The notes beneath the pieces were generated by a model. It was not told the DNA's origin. It was given only the letters and a program-made list of their open reading frames with translations, and did not search any database. The translations under genes were made by a program, and so were the position numbers. From Deltaproteobacteria bacterium (GTDB lineage: Bacteria > Desulfobacterota > RBG-13-43-22), in assembly GCA_016219225.1 (NCBI GenBank), contig JACRBX010000071.1:1-46665 (forward strand): a stretch of 46,665 bases of DNA. The letters run 5' to 3'. Of the stretch, positions 37,666 through 45,895 are shown in pieces (the stretch's first letter is position 1; the number at the start of each line of letters is the position of its first letter).

Positions 37666-40248
37666 CTGGCCGAGAGAAAGACCCCTCAAAATGATTTTAG
37701 CAATCCATCGACAGACGCAGGGCAGGATCTGCGCCGAAGGGCAGAGGGACGGCTCAAGAGACAATCTCCTGACCTGGGTGCCAAAACGCCGGAAGAAACC
37801 AAGCGCTTGATCCACGAATTGGAAGTGCACCAGATCGAGCTGGAGATGCAAAATGAGGAACTGCGCCGGGCACAGGAAGAGCTCGAAGCCTCCCGGGCCA
37901 GGTACTTTGACCTCTATGCTCTGGCACCGGTCGGGTACCTGACCCTCAGTGAACAGGGGCTGATTTTGGAAGCGAATCTCACCGCCACCCAATTGCTCGG
38001 CGTGAAAAAAAAGCAGTTGGCCGGGCAGCCGGTGTCCCGGTTCATCTTCCGGGATGACCAGGATATTTACTACCTTTTCCGCAAACAGCTCTTTGAAAGG
38101 CAGATCCCGCTGACTATTGAACTGCGGATGGCGGGAGAAGACGGCAGGCCATTCTGGGTGCAGATGAAGGCCAAAGTGGCCTATGATAGCGGAGGTGCTC
38201 TGGGCTGGAGGGCGACGATGAGCGACATCTCCGACCGTAAGCGGGCCGAGGCTGGTCTGCAACAATTAGCAGCCATCGTCGAATCCACAGAGGATGCCAT
38301 CTTCACCAATAGCTTGGAGGGTATTATTTTAAGCTGGAACAAAAGCGCAGAAAAAATTTATGGTTACTCCTCAGAGCAAATCATAGGAAAGCATGTCTCT
38401 GTTCTGTTTCCTCCCGGTCATATTGATGAGGTGTCACAACTTATTAAAAGAATAAGCCAAGGAGAGCATGTCGATCATTATGAAACCGCCCGTATGAAAA
38501 AGGACGGCGGTCACATCCATGTCTCCCTGACCATGTCCTCTGTAAAGGATGTTGATGCCAGGATTGTGGGAGCTTCAACGATTGTGCGCGACATCACCGA
38601 GCGCAACCGGCTGGAGGCAGCGTTGATCAAGAGCGAGAAACGCTATCGGTCTTACATTGAAGTAACCGACCAGTTGGGATGGACGACCAATCCAGAGGGA
38701 GAAGTTGAGGAGGACATCCCATCGTGGAGAAAATTTACGGGCCAGAGCAAAGAGGAGGTCATAGGTCGGGGATGGTCGAAAGCGCTGCATCCTGACGACA
38801 TTGAACACGCCGTTAGGACATGGGAAGATGCTGTTGCCACGAAGAATAATTACGAGGTGGAATATCGCGTACGCAGATATGATGGGACTTACCGCCACTT
38901 CCTGGCCCGCGGCGTGCCGGTTTCCAAAGACGATGGGAATATACTGGAATGGGTCGGCACCTGTATCGACATTACAGAGCGGAAACGGGTGGAAAGTATT
39001 GTGCAGGCCCGTTTGCGGATGTTGACGGCGAGCAATAAGAGTTCCATATCCGTTGATAAATTTCTTCAGGTCGCTTTGGACGAGATCGAAGCACTGACAG
39101 GCAGCACGATCGGCTTCTACCATTTTCTGGAAGCCGATCAGGAAACGCTTTCCTTGCAGAACTGGTCGACGAATACGCTGCGGAACATGTGCACCGCAGA
39201 AGGCAAAGGAAGTCATTACCCGATTTCTCAGGCCGGGGTCTGGGTTGATTGTGTGCAAGAGCGCCGTCCGGTCATTCATAACGATTTCTCTTCGCTGCCC
39301 CATTGCAAAGGCCTGCCCCAGGGGCATGCGACGATCATTCGGGAAATGGATGTTCCCATCATGAGGGATGGTCTAATCGTGGCCATCATCGGAATGGGGA
39401 ACAAACCGATCGACTATGATAAGACTGATGTTGATATCGCTTTGCTCCTGGGCGACTTCTCCTGGGAAATCGTCGAACGCCTGCGCGCCGAACAGGCCTT
39501 GCGAGAGCGCACAGGGGAACTGGTGAAACTTTCTGACACACTTGAATTCCAGGTGAAAGAGCGGACGACGAAACTGGCCGAAGCCAATAAGGATGTGCGC
39601 CGGATATCCGCAAAACTTCTCTCCGCCCAGGAGGAAGAAAGAAAGAGGATCGCCGGAGAGATTCATGATACCATAGGGAGTCACCTGAGCGCCATTAAAT
39701 TCAAGGTTGAAGACGCTATGCTGAGGATCGAAAAGACCCCAACGGCTGGTGCCGAATTTTTGCAACCCCTCATCCCCGTAATTCAGGAGGGCATTGAAGA
39801 ATGCCGAAGGATACAGGCGGATCTACGGCCGCCTATGCTCGATGACCTGGGTCTCCAGCTTACCCTTTCCTGGTTCTTCAGGAGGTTTCAATCCATTTAT
39901 TCAACTATTACGGTCGAGCAGGAGATGGGCATTGAGGAAGAGGATGTGCCGCTTCCTTTGAAAATCATTGTTTTCAGGGTGATTCAAGAAGCCATGAACA
40001 ACATTGCTAAATACAGCAAGGCGGATCTTGTGCGGCAATCGTTACGAAAAGTGGACAGCCGGATGGAACTCGTAATCCGGGACAACGGCCAGGGCTTCAA
40101 TATAGAGGAAGTCAACTCTCCCGGGCGTGCCCGGAAAGGATTAGGGCTTACAAGCATGAAGGAGCGGGTTGAGCTCTCGGGTGGTATTTTTTCCATTGAG
40201 TCCGCCAAAGGAAAAGGGACGGTCATCAAGGCACATTGGCCCATTTGA
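37666..40248 (+). CDS. PAS-GAF sensor histidine kinase, copy 2 (probable CTG start)
   Basis: Counted from CTG 37666 it has 860 residues: helical region about 20-78, PAS 1 (about 80-190), PAS 2 (197-312), PAS 3 (327-439), GAF (447-607; TGSTIGFYHFLEADQ), coiled linker, HisKA_3 with His667 (AGEIHDTIGSHLS) and HATPase to the end (IRDNGQGFN). The CTG is chosen because the frame is open from there, GGAGGTG lies 5 bases upstream, and its first residues (AERKTPQND) align with those after the ATG of copy 1 (TETKTPQTD). The next in-frame candidate is a TTG at 37807, which would remove the conserved first 47 residues. There is no membrane segment and no adjacent response regulator. Confidence 0.85.
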   Translation: MAERKTPQNDFSNPSTDAGQDLRRRAEGRLKRQSPDLGAKTPEETKRLIHELEVHQIELEMQNEELRRAQEELEASRARYFDLYALAPVGYLTLSEQGLILEANLTATQLLGVKKKQLAGQPVSRFIFRDDQDIYYLFRKQLFERQIPLTIELRMAGEDGRPFWVQMKAKVAYDSGGALGWRATMSDISDRKRAEAGLQQLAAIVESTEDAIFTNSLEGIILSWNKSAEKIYGYSSEQIIGKHVSVLFPPGHIDEVSQLIKRISQGEHVDHYETARMKKDGGHIHVSLTMSSVKDVDARIVGASTIVRDITERNRLEAALIKSEKRYRSYIEVTDQLGWTTNPEGEVEEDIPSWRKFTGQSKEEVIGRGWSKALHPDDIEHAVRTWEDAVATKNNYEVEYRVRRYDGTYRHFLARGVPVSKDDGNILEWVGTCIDITERKRVESIVQARLRMLTASNKSSISVDKFLQVALDEIEALTGSTIGFYHFLEADQETLSLQNWSTNTLRNMCTAEGKGSHYPISQAGVWVDCVQERRPVIHNDFSSLPHCKGLPQGHATIIREMDVPIMRDGLIVAIIGMGNKPIDYDKTDVDIALLLGDFSWEIVERLRAEQALRERTGELVKLSDTLEFQVKERTTKLAEANKDVRRISAKLLSAQEEERKRIAGEIHDTIGSHLSAIKFKVEDAMLRIEKTPTAGAEFLQPLIPVIQEGIEECRRIQADLRPPMLDDLGLQLTLSWFFRRFQSIYSTITVEQEMGIEEEDVPLPLKIIVFRVIQEAMNNIAKYSKADLVRQSLRKVDSRMELVIRDNGQGFNIEEVNSPGRARKGLGLTSMKERVELSGGIFSIESAKGKGTVIKAHWPI

Positions 40249-40495
40249 ATATGAACCTATTAAAACGGGGTCCGGCCACGAAAACCAATTGATCCGGCAG
40301 AGGATAGTGCCATCTGTGCCCTCAAAAATGGGCCAATAATAACTTTTTCGGGGCGGAAAAACCGGTTTTCCCAATATGGCGAGAGCGAAAAGACGGCCCG
40401 ATCCCAACTTCCTGGCCGGTGATATCAGAAAGAGATAGCCATCCGGTTGCGAAGGCCGGTGTTGATGGGGCAGGGCTTAAAAAAGGCCCGGGCGG

Positions 40496-40885
40496 TCAAT
40501 CCCCCGAGGCCGGCATGAATTTGAACGGTTCGGCCGACTTGAACTGCGCCGCGGCGTTGCCGCTGTAAGTCTTGCCCCCTACCAGCTCAAACCGCTTCAC
40601 CGGCAAGCCCTTCCTGAAGTCGAGATCGGCCACGGTGCGCCAGAGCGTGCTGGAAATGTTCGGTTGGCCCGGCGTGCTGATGCCCAACGGGACCGACACG
40701 CCGCGGATCACGCCAAAAACCGAGGCCACGGCCTGCCTGGTATTGTCCGTCTTCGGGATGGCGTTGATGTAAAAGGAAGCGCGGACGAAGCGGTCCGCCG
40801 CCCGGTTGGTTCCCGGGAGCATCGTCATCCCGCCGATCTTCTCCCTGTACTTGTTCAGGGCGAGATGCTCGTCGAAAATCGGGTT
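40496..40885 (-). pseudogene. Choloylglycine-hydrolase-like (Ntn amidase) C-terminal fragment with internal deletion
   Basis: The frame from 40885 reads NKYREKIGGMTMLPGTNRA, then ADRFVRASFYINAIPKT and GISTPGQPNISSTLWRTVAD, matching the C-terminal half of linear amide C-N hydrolases (penicillin or bile-salt amidase family). The N-terminal cysteine nucleophile half is missing; a stop lies just upstream at 40886-40888. After RTVAD the text goes straight to LDFRKGLPVKR, skipping the strand segment of about 20 residues that family members carry there. It is inactive. An ATG at 40828 would allow a 110-residue product, but function is unlikely. Confidence 0.7.
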
Positions 40886-41306
40886 TTACCTGCTTTGAAT
40901 TAAAAAAACTACTAAAAAATCCGTTCTTTCTCCCCACCCAAAACCGTAGGGATTAGAACCCATTTTTTGCTCCTTAATGAAGTAAAAATCCTTCAGTTCA
41001 TGATCCGGCCTAATATCATTTTTATAAATATATAAGTTAATTCATATAGATATATTTTTACAATAATTTGGTACAACCTTTGCGTATAAATTATCGTGAT
41101 AGTAGAAAACCTGCTATCCGCCTGCGACGGAAGCCGGTTCAAAAAAGCCGGAAGCCCGTTTTCTTAAGAGATGAAAAGCAGTAACCGTGTTTATCCGTGT
41201 GTCCGGCTTGGCCGGACCGAGGCCTCTCATGCTTTGTGGCATCCGCCCCAGGGGCATGAGGGTATAATAAATTCAAAAAAGCCATGATGCCTTTAGGAGG
41301 TGCCCA
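40886..41306. other. AT-rich upstream region and structured leader of a small membrane ORF
   Basis: These 420 bases have no gene. The first half is AT-rich and contains a sigma-54-like promoter (41068-41084). The second half has several small hairpins: GATAG/CTATC near 41098-41120, AAGCCGG/CCGG-type arms, and TCATGC/GCATGA at about 41228-41260. The last resembles sequences near 11608 and 12557. Confidence 0.5.
41068..41084 (+). promoter_or_regulatory. Candidate sigma-54 promoter
   Basis: TTGGTACAACCTTTGCG has GG and GC separated by exactly 10 bases, as in the TGGCAC-N5-TTGC consensus, with one mismatch in the -24 box. It faces the 49-residue ORF, about 220 bases downstream. No enhancer-binding regulator is nearby. 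Confidence 0.45.
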
Positions 41307-41456
41307 ATGAGTCTTTTTCTTGAGGGAATAATTGCCGGTATATTTATCGGTCTATTTCTGGGAGTATTTGTTCTCGCATTAATGCAAGCGGCAAAAGCAA
41401 ACAGTGATAACGAGAGAATCTTCCTCAGCCAATGGGGAGGCATCCGTACCGGATAA
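41307..41456 (+). CDS. 49-residue single-pass membrane protein
   Basis: ATG 41307 has AGGAGGT 6-9 bases upstream. The product begins MSLFLEGIIAGIFIGLFLGV and continues hydrophobic to about residue 27 (one transmembrane helix with glycines every 4-5 residues), then has a polar tail ending WGGIRTG. It resembles small DUF3789-like membrane peptides in layout, but I cannot assign a family. The excellent ribosome site and the sigma-54-like promoter support expression. It overlaps a degraded minus-strand frame at its 3' end. Confidence 0.55.
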   Translation: MSLFLEGIIAGIFIGLFLGVFVLALMQAAKANSDNERIFLSQWGGIRTG

Positions 41457-41841
41457 AGGCCAAGTTTCCCTTGATCTCGTGTGTGATTTGCATTTCCATT
41501 TCATCAAATGCCGAAAACACATCGTCTGAACTTCGGGAAATGAGCGCTCCTGATCCGGCAAGCGTATTCAGATAGAGGTTGCTCCAACGACTGCCCTGTA
41601 GCAGTATGGTTATTGCTGAATTTCCACCATCTGTTAATACCCGATGAATCTCCACGACAGGATCGGGATGCCTTCTCCGCAATGAGGTAACCTGGTGCAT
41701 CTCGGAGTGGAAGAAGTCCCGCATCTTGGTTCCGCTCATGAGGATGAAAGGGTACTCCTTGAAAAGCTCGGGAGTGGATACGGGAGAGAGCGGAGGCTCG
41801 ATATAGACGGGCGGCCAAGACCTCTCATGTCCCCGACCCAT
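41425..41841 (-). pseudogene. Molybdopterin oxidoreductase fragment fused to unrelated sequence
   Basis: Residues about 10-65 (PVYIEPPLSPVSTPELFKEY, SGTKMRDFFHSEMHQVTSLR, RRHPDPVVEIH) match the region before the C-terminal molybdopterin-dinucleotide domain in formate-dehydrogenase-like oxidoreductases. The remaining 70 residues match nothing I recognise. The molybdenum site and iron-sulfur cluster domains are missing. The frame is open for 138 codons but function as an oxidoreductase is impossible. It probably represents rearranged debris between the kinases and the cyclase. Confidence 0.6.
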
Positions 41842-41853
41842 TTAATCGGGTTT

Positions 41854-43539
41854 CTAAAAACCATTTAATTTGAAACCGACATCGGCTGATATTCTAACCC
41901 GGTTGCGCCCTTCGTGCTTGGCTTTATAGAGTGCCTGATCGGCCGGTGCGATAATCATCGAGGGTTGCGTTCCCATAATAGGAATAACAGCAGCTACCCC
42001 GACACTCACGGTAACAACCTTGCTGATGGACGAATTCTCATGTTTAATGCCAAGACCTTCAATCGTTGCTCTTATCTCTTCCGCCAAGAAAGCAGCACCC
42101 TCCATCTCAGTATTAGGGAGCACAGCGGCAAACTCCTCGCCACCATAGCGAGCAGCTAAATCAACACTCCGTCTCAACGTAGCTTTCAAGGTGCCGGCTA
42201 CCTGTTTCAAGCAGTCATCTCCGGCCTGATGTCCATACACATCATTATAGTTTTTAAAAAAATCAATATCGATCATAACGAGCGCCAGCGAAGACCCTTG
42301 CCGTATCCCGTGTTGCCACTCTTGGGCTAAAACTTGGTCAAAATAACGCCGATTAGCAATCCCCGTTAAGCCGTCCGAAGAGGAAAGTTGCTGCAATTCT
42401 TTGTTTACCGCCACCAGTTCCTGAGTCCTCTGGGAAACCTGTACTTCCAGCTCATCTTTAGCCTTGCGCAAGGCGTCTTCCCGTGCCTGGAGGGTACTAC
42501 TCATTGACTGAAAGTCGGCCGCCAGCTCATTCAACTCGGCAAAAGCAGTCGACTGGGCGGTCAAAGAACCGGCCTGAGTAAAGTCTCCTGCTGTCAGAGC
42601 ATTTGTTACCCGGCTGAACCGCTCCAGCGGGGAAATCACGAAGCGCTGTAATTGTTTACGGAGATCCCACAGTAACAATAACCAGATCATCAAGGATATT
42701 AGAAGGATCAACCCCAATATCCATACGTATAGACTTAAAAAAGCAGACAAAGGCACCTGATCCACTACCAACCATCCTGTACGCTCTACCCGGACCGCAC
42801 TACCCAAAACACTTGTTCCGTAATACGAATAAATGCCATTAGCCTTTCCGGCTAAAATGCGGTGAACTATTTCCAAGTTGCTCAGGTTGGTTTGCTGTTT
42901 GACCAAGTCCGGAGAGGGATGGGCTATGAGTGTTCCGGCTTGATCCATTATGAAAACAAAGTCCTTACCCAACCGGCCCGTGATGTTGGTAATTTCTTTC
43001 TGAAATAAGCCTAGATTCAGTTCACCGACCACATAGCCTCCGCGGGAAAGGGTTTTAACCAGGTAAACCGTAGGTTCGCCCGTACGCAGCGAAATAAAGG
43101 GCCTCGAAATAATGAGGCTTTTCTTTTTTTCTGTTTGCTGAATGTCCGGTAAATTCGACATATCCAGACCTAAGTAACGCGAATCGGAAGGCGTTAATAA
43201 TTTAATTTTTTTAGCTTCATCCAAATAATACAAAGTTTCAAAATACCCATAGGCCTCCCAGGTGCTTTTCATATAAGTGGTTAAACTTTCCGCCCCAGAA
43301 GATTCAGCTACATGGGCTACCGCGTCTAAGATGCGCCCCCCCTGGTCTAGATGGTGATCGACTATGCGGGCCATTGATTGGGCCATCTGGTACTGCTGGA
43401 TTTCAAGGTTCCGTTCCTCTAAATAGCCCACTCCGGCAATGGTTATAAATCCCAGGATCAAAAGAGGAAGGAACAGGCGAAAGAGTACCAAATGCGACAA
43501 CACCTGACGGAGGAAAGGGAAATCCTTTCCGTTGGCCAT
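41854..43539 (-). CDS. Diguanylate cyclase with periplasmic Cache sensor and HAMP
   Basis: This 561-residue inner-membrane enzyme makes cyclic di-GMP from GTP. TM1 is about 15-38, a dCache-type periplasmic domain about 40-265 (SLIISRPFISLRTGEPTVYL), TM2 about 269-291, HAMP about 292-345, a coiled linker, and GGDEF about 385-545. The active site reads GGEEF (466-470), and an inhibitory I-site RSVD lies at 457-460, five residues before it, so it should be active and product-inhibited. It overlaps the upstream binding-protein gene by one base (TAATG), implying co-translation and joint ligand sensing. Confidence 0.93.
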   Translation of the reverse strand: MANGKDFPFLRQVLSHLVLFRLFLPLLILGFITIAGVGYLEERNLEIQQYQMAQSMARIVDHHLDQGGRILDAVAHVAESSGAESLTTYMKSTWEAYGYFETLYYLDEAKKIKLLTPSDSRYLGLDMSNLPDIQQTEKKKSLIISRPFISLRTGEPTVYLVKTLSRGGYVVGELNLGLFQKEITNITGRLGKDFVFIMDQAGTLIAHPSPDLVKQQTNLSNLEIVHRILAGKANGIYSYYGTSVLGSAVRVERTGWLVVDQVPLSAFLSLYVWILGLILLISLMIWLLLLWDLRKQLQRFVISPLERFSRVTNALTAGDFTQAGSLTAQSTAFAELNELAADFQSMSSTLQAREDALRKAKDELEVQVSQRTQELVAVNKELQQLSSSDGLTGIANRRYFDQVLAQEWQHGIRQGSSLALVMIDIDFFKNYNDVYGHQAGDDCLKQVAGTLKATLRRSVDLAARYGGEEFAAVLPNTEMEGAAFLAEEIRATIEGLGIKHENSSISKVVTVSVGVAAVIPIMGTQPSMIIAPADQALYKAKHEGRNRVRISADVGFKLNGF

Positions 43540-44708
43540 TATTTACCTCCAGCTCCGTTCAATGTCATCTTCTGAAGAATTATAAATTTGCCACCCCGAA
43601 TAGTACTTAAATAAAAGGGCCGCTCAACATCCCCAAAGCGATCGAAAGAGAAGGTATCCATCAGCCCCCGGAAGTCACGAATTCCCGTCAACGCCTGCCG
43701 CAAACCCTCCGCCTTGCCGCCGGTCTTTTCCAAGGCGGCTGCCAGGACCAGAGCGGCTTCATAACCAAAAGCAGCGCCGAAAGAAGGGGCTTGTCCGAAT
43801 CTGGCCTGATAGCGCGTTTGGAAATCCAGAAACCCTCGCGATTGGCTGCTCACTGCATACGCCTGTTCGATTTTAAGTCCTTCAACAGCCTGCCCGCCAT
43901 TTTTGATCAGGGTTTCGGTCTGAGCCCAGGCGGAAGAATATCTGCGTATCTCCCAATTCATGAGGCGAGATCTCTGGGTGATAAGCGCCGTATCCACATC
44001 CGAAGCAATAATAAGCAGCCCATTTGCCTTACTTCTCCGTAGTTTCAACAGCAAAGAGGTAAAGTCCGGTTGCGCTTTTGAAGAAAAACTGACTTCGTCA
44101 GCTATCTTCCCGCCTATAGACTGAAATTTTTCGGCAAAGGCTGTGCTGTAAGTCTTAGCATAAGCGGCGTTGTCATTATCGTATATAACAGCCAATCGAG
44201 TTACCCCCTCCCGCCGATAAGTATACTCGGCAAAGGCTTGGGCACTGTCTTTGAAGGAAGGATAGACCCGAAAGAAATAATCGTCCAAGCCGCTTAATTT
44301 CGGAGAAGAAACCGTCGGACTGAGCATAATGACTTTGGCAGGGTTTGTTACCTCAAGGCCGGCCACGGCTTGCGCACTCGTGGCATGTCCAATAATGGCA
44401 TGGACACCCGCCTTAATCAATTCCTGATCGGCTTCCTTTGCTTTCTCCGGGACACCCAGGTCATCCCGGACTAGTAATTCGATCTTATGTCCGGCTACCC
44501 CACCGGCTTCATTAATGGTCTCTATGGCTAATTGGACGCCATTTCGTTCCTGCACACCTAATTCAGCCTGTCTGCCGGTCAGTTGGGCGGAAAACCCTAT
44601 GAGGATAGGTTTCTTTTTAATACAGCCTTCTAATTGGAAACTGAGTGATCCGATCAACAAAATGACCCCAACGATGCCTGACCATGAATGACGGTAATTT
44701 CTGATCAT
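43539..44708 (-). CDS. LIV-type substrate-binding lipoprotein coupled to the diguanylate cyclase
   Basis: The 389-residue Peripla_BP_6 protein has a lipoprotein signal peptide with lipobox LEGC (Cys29), then ILIGFSAQLTGRQAELGVQE, IIGHATSAQAVAG and AAFGYEAALVLAAALEKTGG as in amino-acid-type binding proteins. Unlike the two LivK genes it has no permease or ATPase neighbours; instead its stop overlaps the cyclase start. A sensory role, presenting a ligand to the Cache domain of the cyclase, is the best inference. Anchoring to the inner or outer membrane is not certain. Confidence 0.88.
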   Translation of the reverse strand: MIRNYRHSWSGIVGVILLIGSLSFQLEGCIKKKPILIGFSAQLTGRQAELGVQERNGVQLAIETINEAGGVAGHKIELLVRDDLGVPEKAKEADQELIKAGVHAIIGHATSAQAVAGLEVTNPAKVIMLSPTVSSPKLSGLDDYFFRVYPSFKDSAQAFAEYTYRREGVTRLAVIYDNDNAAYAKTYSTAFAEKFQSIGGKIADEVSFSSKAQPDFTSLLLKLRRSKANGLLIIASDVDTALITQRSRLMNWEIRRYSSAWAQTETLIKNGGQAVEGLKIEQAYAVSSQSRGFLDFQTRYQARFGQAPSFGAAFGYEAALVLAAALEKTGGKAEGLRQALTGIRDFRGLMDTFSFDRFGDVERPFYLSTIRGGKFIILQKMTLNGAGGK

Positions 44709-45084
44709 ATCTTTTTACCCCCTTCACATTATTACCTTAGATCGGCTGGCAGCCATGACCCCTATCTCCAATCAGGGCGAGTCCCGCCATCGTCGGGATT
44801 CGCTATTACGGCTTCTATAGTAACGTCTCCCGGGGCCTTCGTCAAAAGGAAAATAAGGATACCCTTATTCCCTGGGTCCTGAGACATAAGGGGACGCTGT
44901 TAGCTTATAAACTTGAGAGAAAAGAAAAACCTTTCGAATCGGCGGTGGCTTGACCTCGAATAACCGATTTGCTCACAGATTGTCAGGGGTTGAGGGGGGG
45001 ACCATCCGAGGGTATTGAAATTTCGAAGATTCACATATAGAATGAGGGGTAAATAAGCTCTTAAAGTACCATTTTTAATCCTGA
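44709..45084. other. Intergenic region upstream of the lipoprotein-cyclase operon
   Basis: These 376 bases hold no convincing gene. A 10-bp hairpin (GCGA and TCCCG arms, 44777-44803) lies about 70 bases upstream of the lipoprotein ATG in its likely leader. The word AAGGGGACG recurs near 44890. I looked for a cyclic di-GMP riboswitch and did not find its core motifs. Confidence 0.5.
44777..44803. repeat. Hairpin in the leader of the lipoprotein-cyclase operon
   Basis: GCGAGTCCCG and CGGGATTCGC pair over 10 positions with one G-T wobble around a 7-base loop. The inner arms resemble the REP unit at 17367-17400, so it may be a solitary REP relic or a transcript structure. Confidence 0.5.
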
Positions 45085-45414
45085 AAAGGAGGTTCTAAGC
45101 AGGACCCCACAAGTACCCCGGAAGCTACCGGACAAATCACAGGGCAAGTTGCAGGGCAAGTTTCCGCCGAAGTCTTGAAGATGCTGAAAATCATGTTGGG
45201 AGAGATGACACGCGTGGAGATCCAGGCGGCGCTGGGATTAAAGGGACGTGCGAATTTCGAAGAGCGCTACCTCAAACCAGCCATAGAGATGGGCCTGGTC
45301 GACATGACCCGCCCGGACAAACCCCGCAGTTCGAAACAACGGCATGGCTTTTTCCCGCAACCATCCGCAACCCAGGCGCAACCAGCTCAAAAACAAAAAC
45401 GGGCAAGCCGATAA
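45085..45414 (+). pseudogene. C-terminal fragment of a TGQV-repeat winged-helix protein (Fic or AlbA_2 type tail)
   Basis: An open frame without an ATG or GTG reads EATGQITGQVAGQVSAEVLK, then GEMTRVEIQAALGLKGRANF, ERYLKPAIEMGLVDMTRPDK and PRSSKQ. This is the C-terminal repeat and winged helix of Fic/AlbA_2-type regulators. A TTG at 45175 could start a 79-residue product, but it would drop the repeat. The front of the gene is missing. The last codons form the left arm of the tRNA terminator. Compare the more reduced relative at 1262-1474. Confidence 0.6.
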
Positions 45415-45428
45415 AGGCTTGCCCGTTT
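45390..45428 (-). terminator. Rho-independent terminator for tRNA-Leu
   Basis: A perfect 13-bp stem (AAACGGGCAAGCC/GGCTTGCCCGTTT, 45397-45409 with 45416-45428) has a 6-base loop and, on the minus strand, a following T-rich run. It lies 10 bases beyond the tRNA 3' end and can also end plus-strand transcripts from the fragment. Confidence 0.85.
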
Positions 45429-45437
45429 ATTAATTTA

Positions 45438-45524
45438 TGGTGCCGAAGGCGGGACTTGAACCCGCACGGGCGTAACCCGCCACCCCCTCAAGATGGTGTG
45501 TCTACCAGATTCCACCACTTCGGC
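45438..45524 (-). tRNA. tRNA-Leu (anticodon GAG)
   Basis: This 87-base tRNA has a long variable arm and encoded CCA (plus-strand TGG at 45438-45440). Acceptor arms GCCGAAG/CTTCGGC pair, with discriminator A. The anticodon stem CCATC/GGTGG holds loop TTGAGGG with anticodon GAG. The T arm GCGGG-TTCAAGT-CCCGC is canonical. It reads CUC and CUU codons. It follows secG by 14 bases, probably in the same transcript as tpiA-secG. Confidence 0.97.
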
Positions 45525-45538
45525 ATAAAAAAAAATCC

Positions 45539-45889
45539 CTATTTATTGATCGGGGCCGGATTCGCCGGAGGCATGGCTGGTGGCGTAGCCGCCGGGGTCT
45601 TGGCCGGGGCTGTTTGCTGCGGCGTCGCCCCACCGGGGGTACTGACCACCGAAGAACTGGACCCTGGACCATGCAGAAAAGCCAGAAGCAATGAGGTGAG
45701 CATGAAAACCACGGCGACAATAGTCGTCAGCTTGGTGAGAAAGGTGGAGGCCCCGCTGCTGCCGAAAATAGTCTGACTCGACCCCCCAAAGGCCGCTCCC
45801 ATACTGGCCCCTTTTCCGGTTTGTAAAAGAACAATCATGATCAGGGCCAGACAAACGAGTATATGAATAAATATTAACAGGGTTCCCAT
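45539..45889 (-). CDS. secG: Preprotein translocase subunit SecG
   Basis: The 116-residue protein has two membrane helices (about 3-22 and 54-76) and the SecG motif LLQTGKGASMGAAFGGSSQT between them. It assists SecYE in protein export across the inner membrane. The C-terminus is a long Ala/Pro/Thr-rich tail (about 85-116), common in Deltaproteobacteria-type SecG. It starts 6 bases after tpiA, the common tpiA-secG arrangement, and is followed by tRNA-Leu. Confidence 0.95.
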   Translation of the reverse strand: MGTLLIFIHILVCLALIMIVLLQTGKGASMGAAFGGSSQTIFGSSGASTFLTKLTTIVAVVFMLTSLLLAFLHGPGSSSSVVSTPGGATPQQTAPAKTPAATPPAMPPANPAPINK

Positions 45890-45895
45890 AACGAT

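Noticed and set aside
44709-44830. Cyclic di-GMP (GEMM) riboswitch upstream of the lipoprotein-cyclase operon
   Set aside because: There is a leader hairpin, but the GGGACGCAAAGCC-like core and tetraloop-receptor elements are absent.
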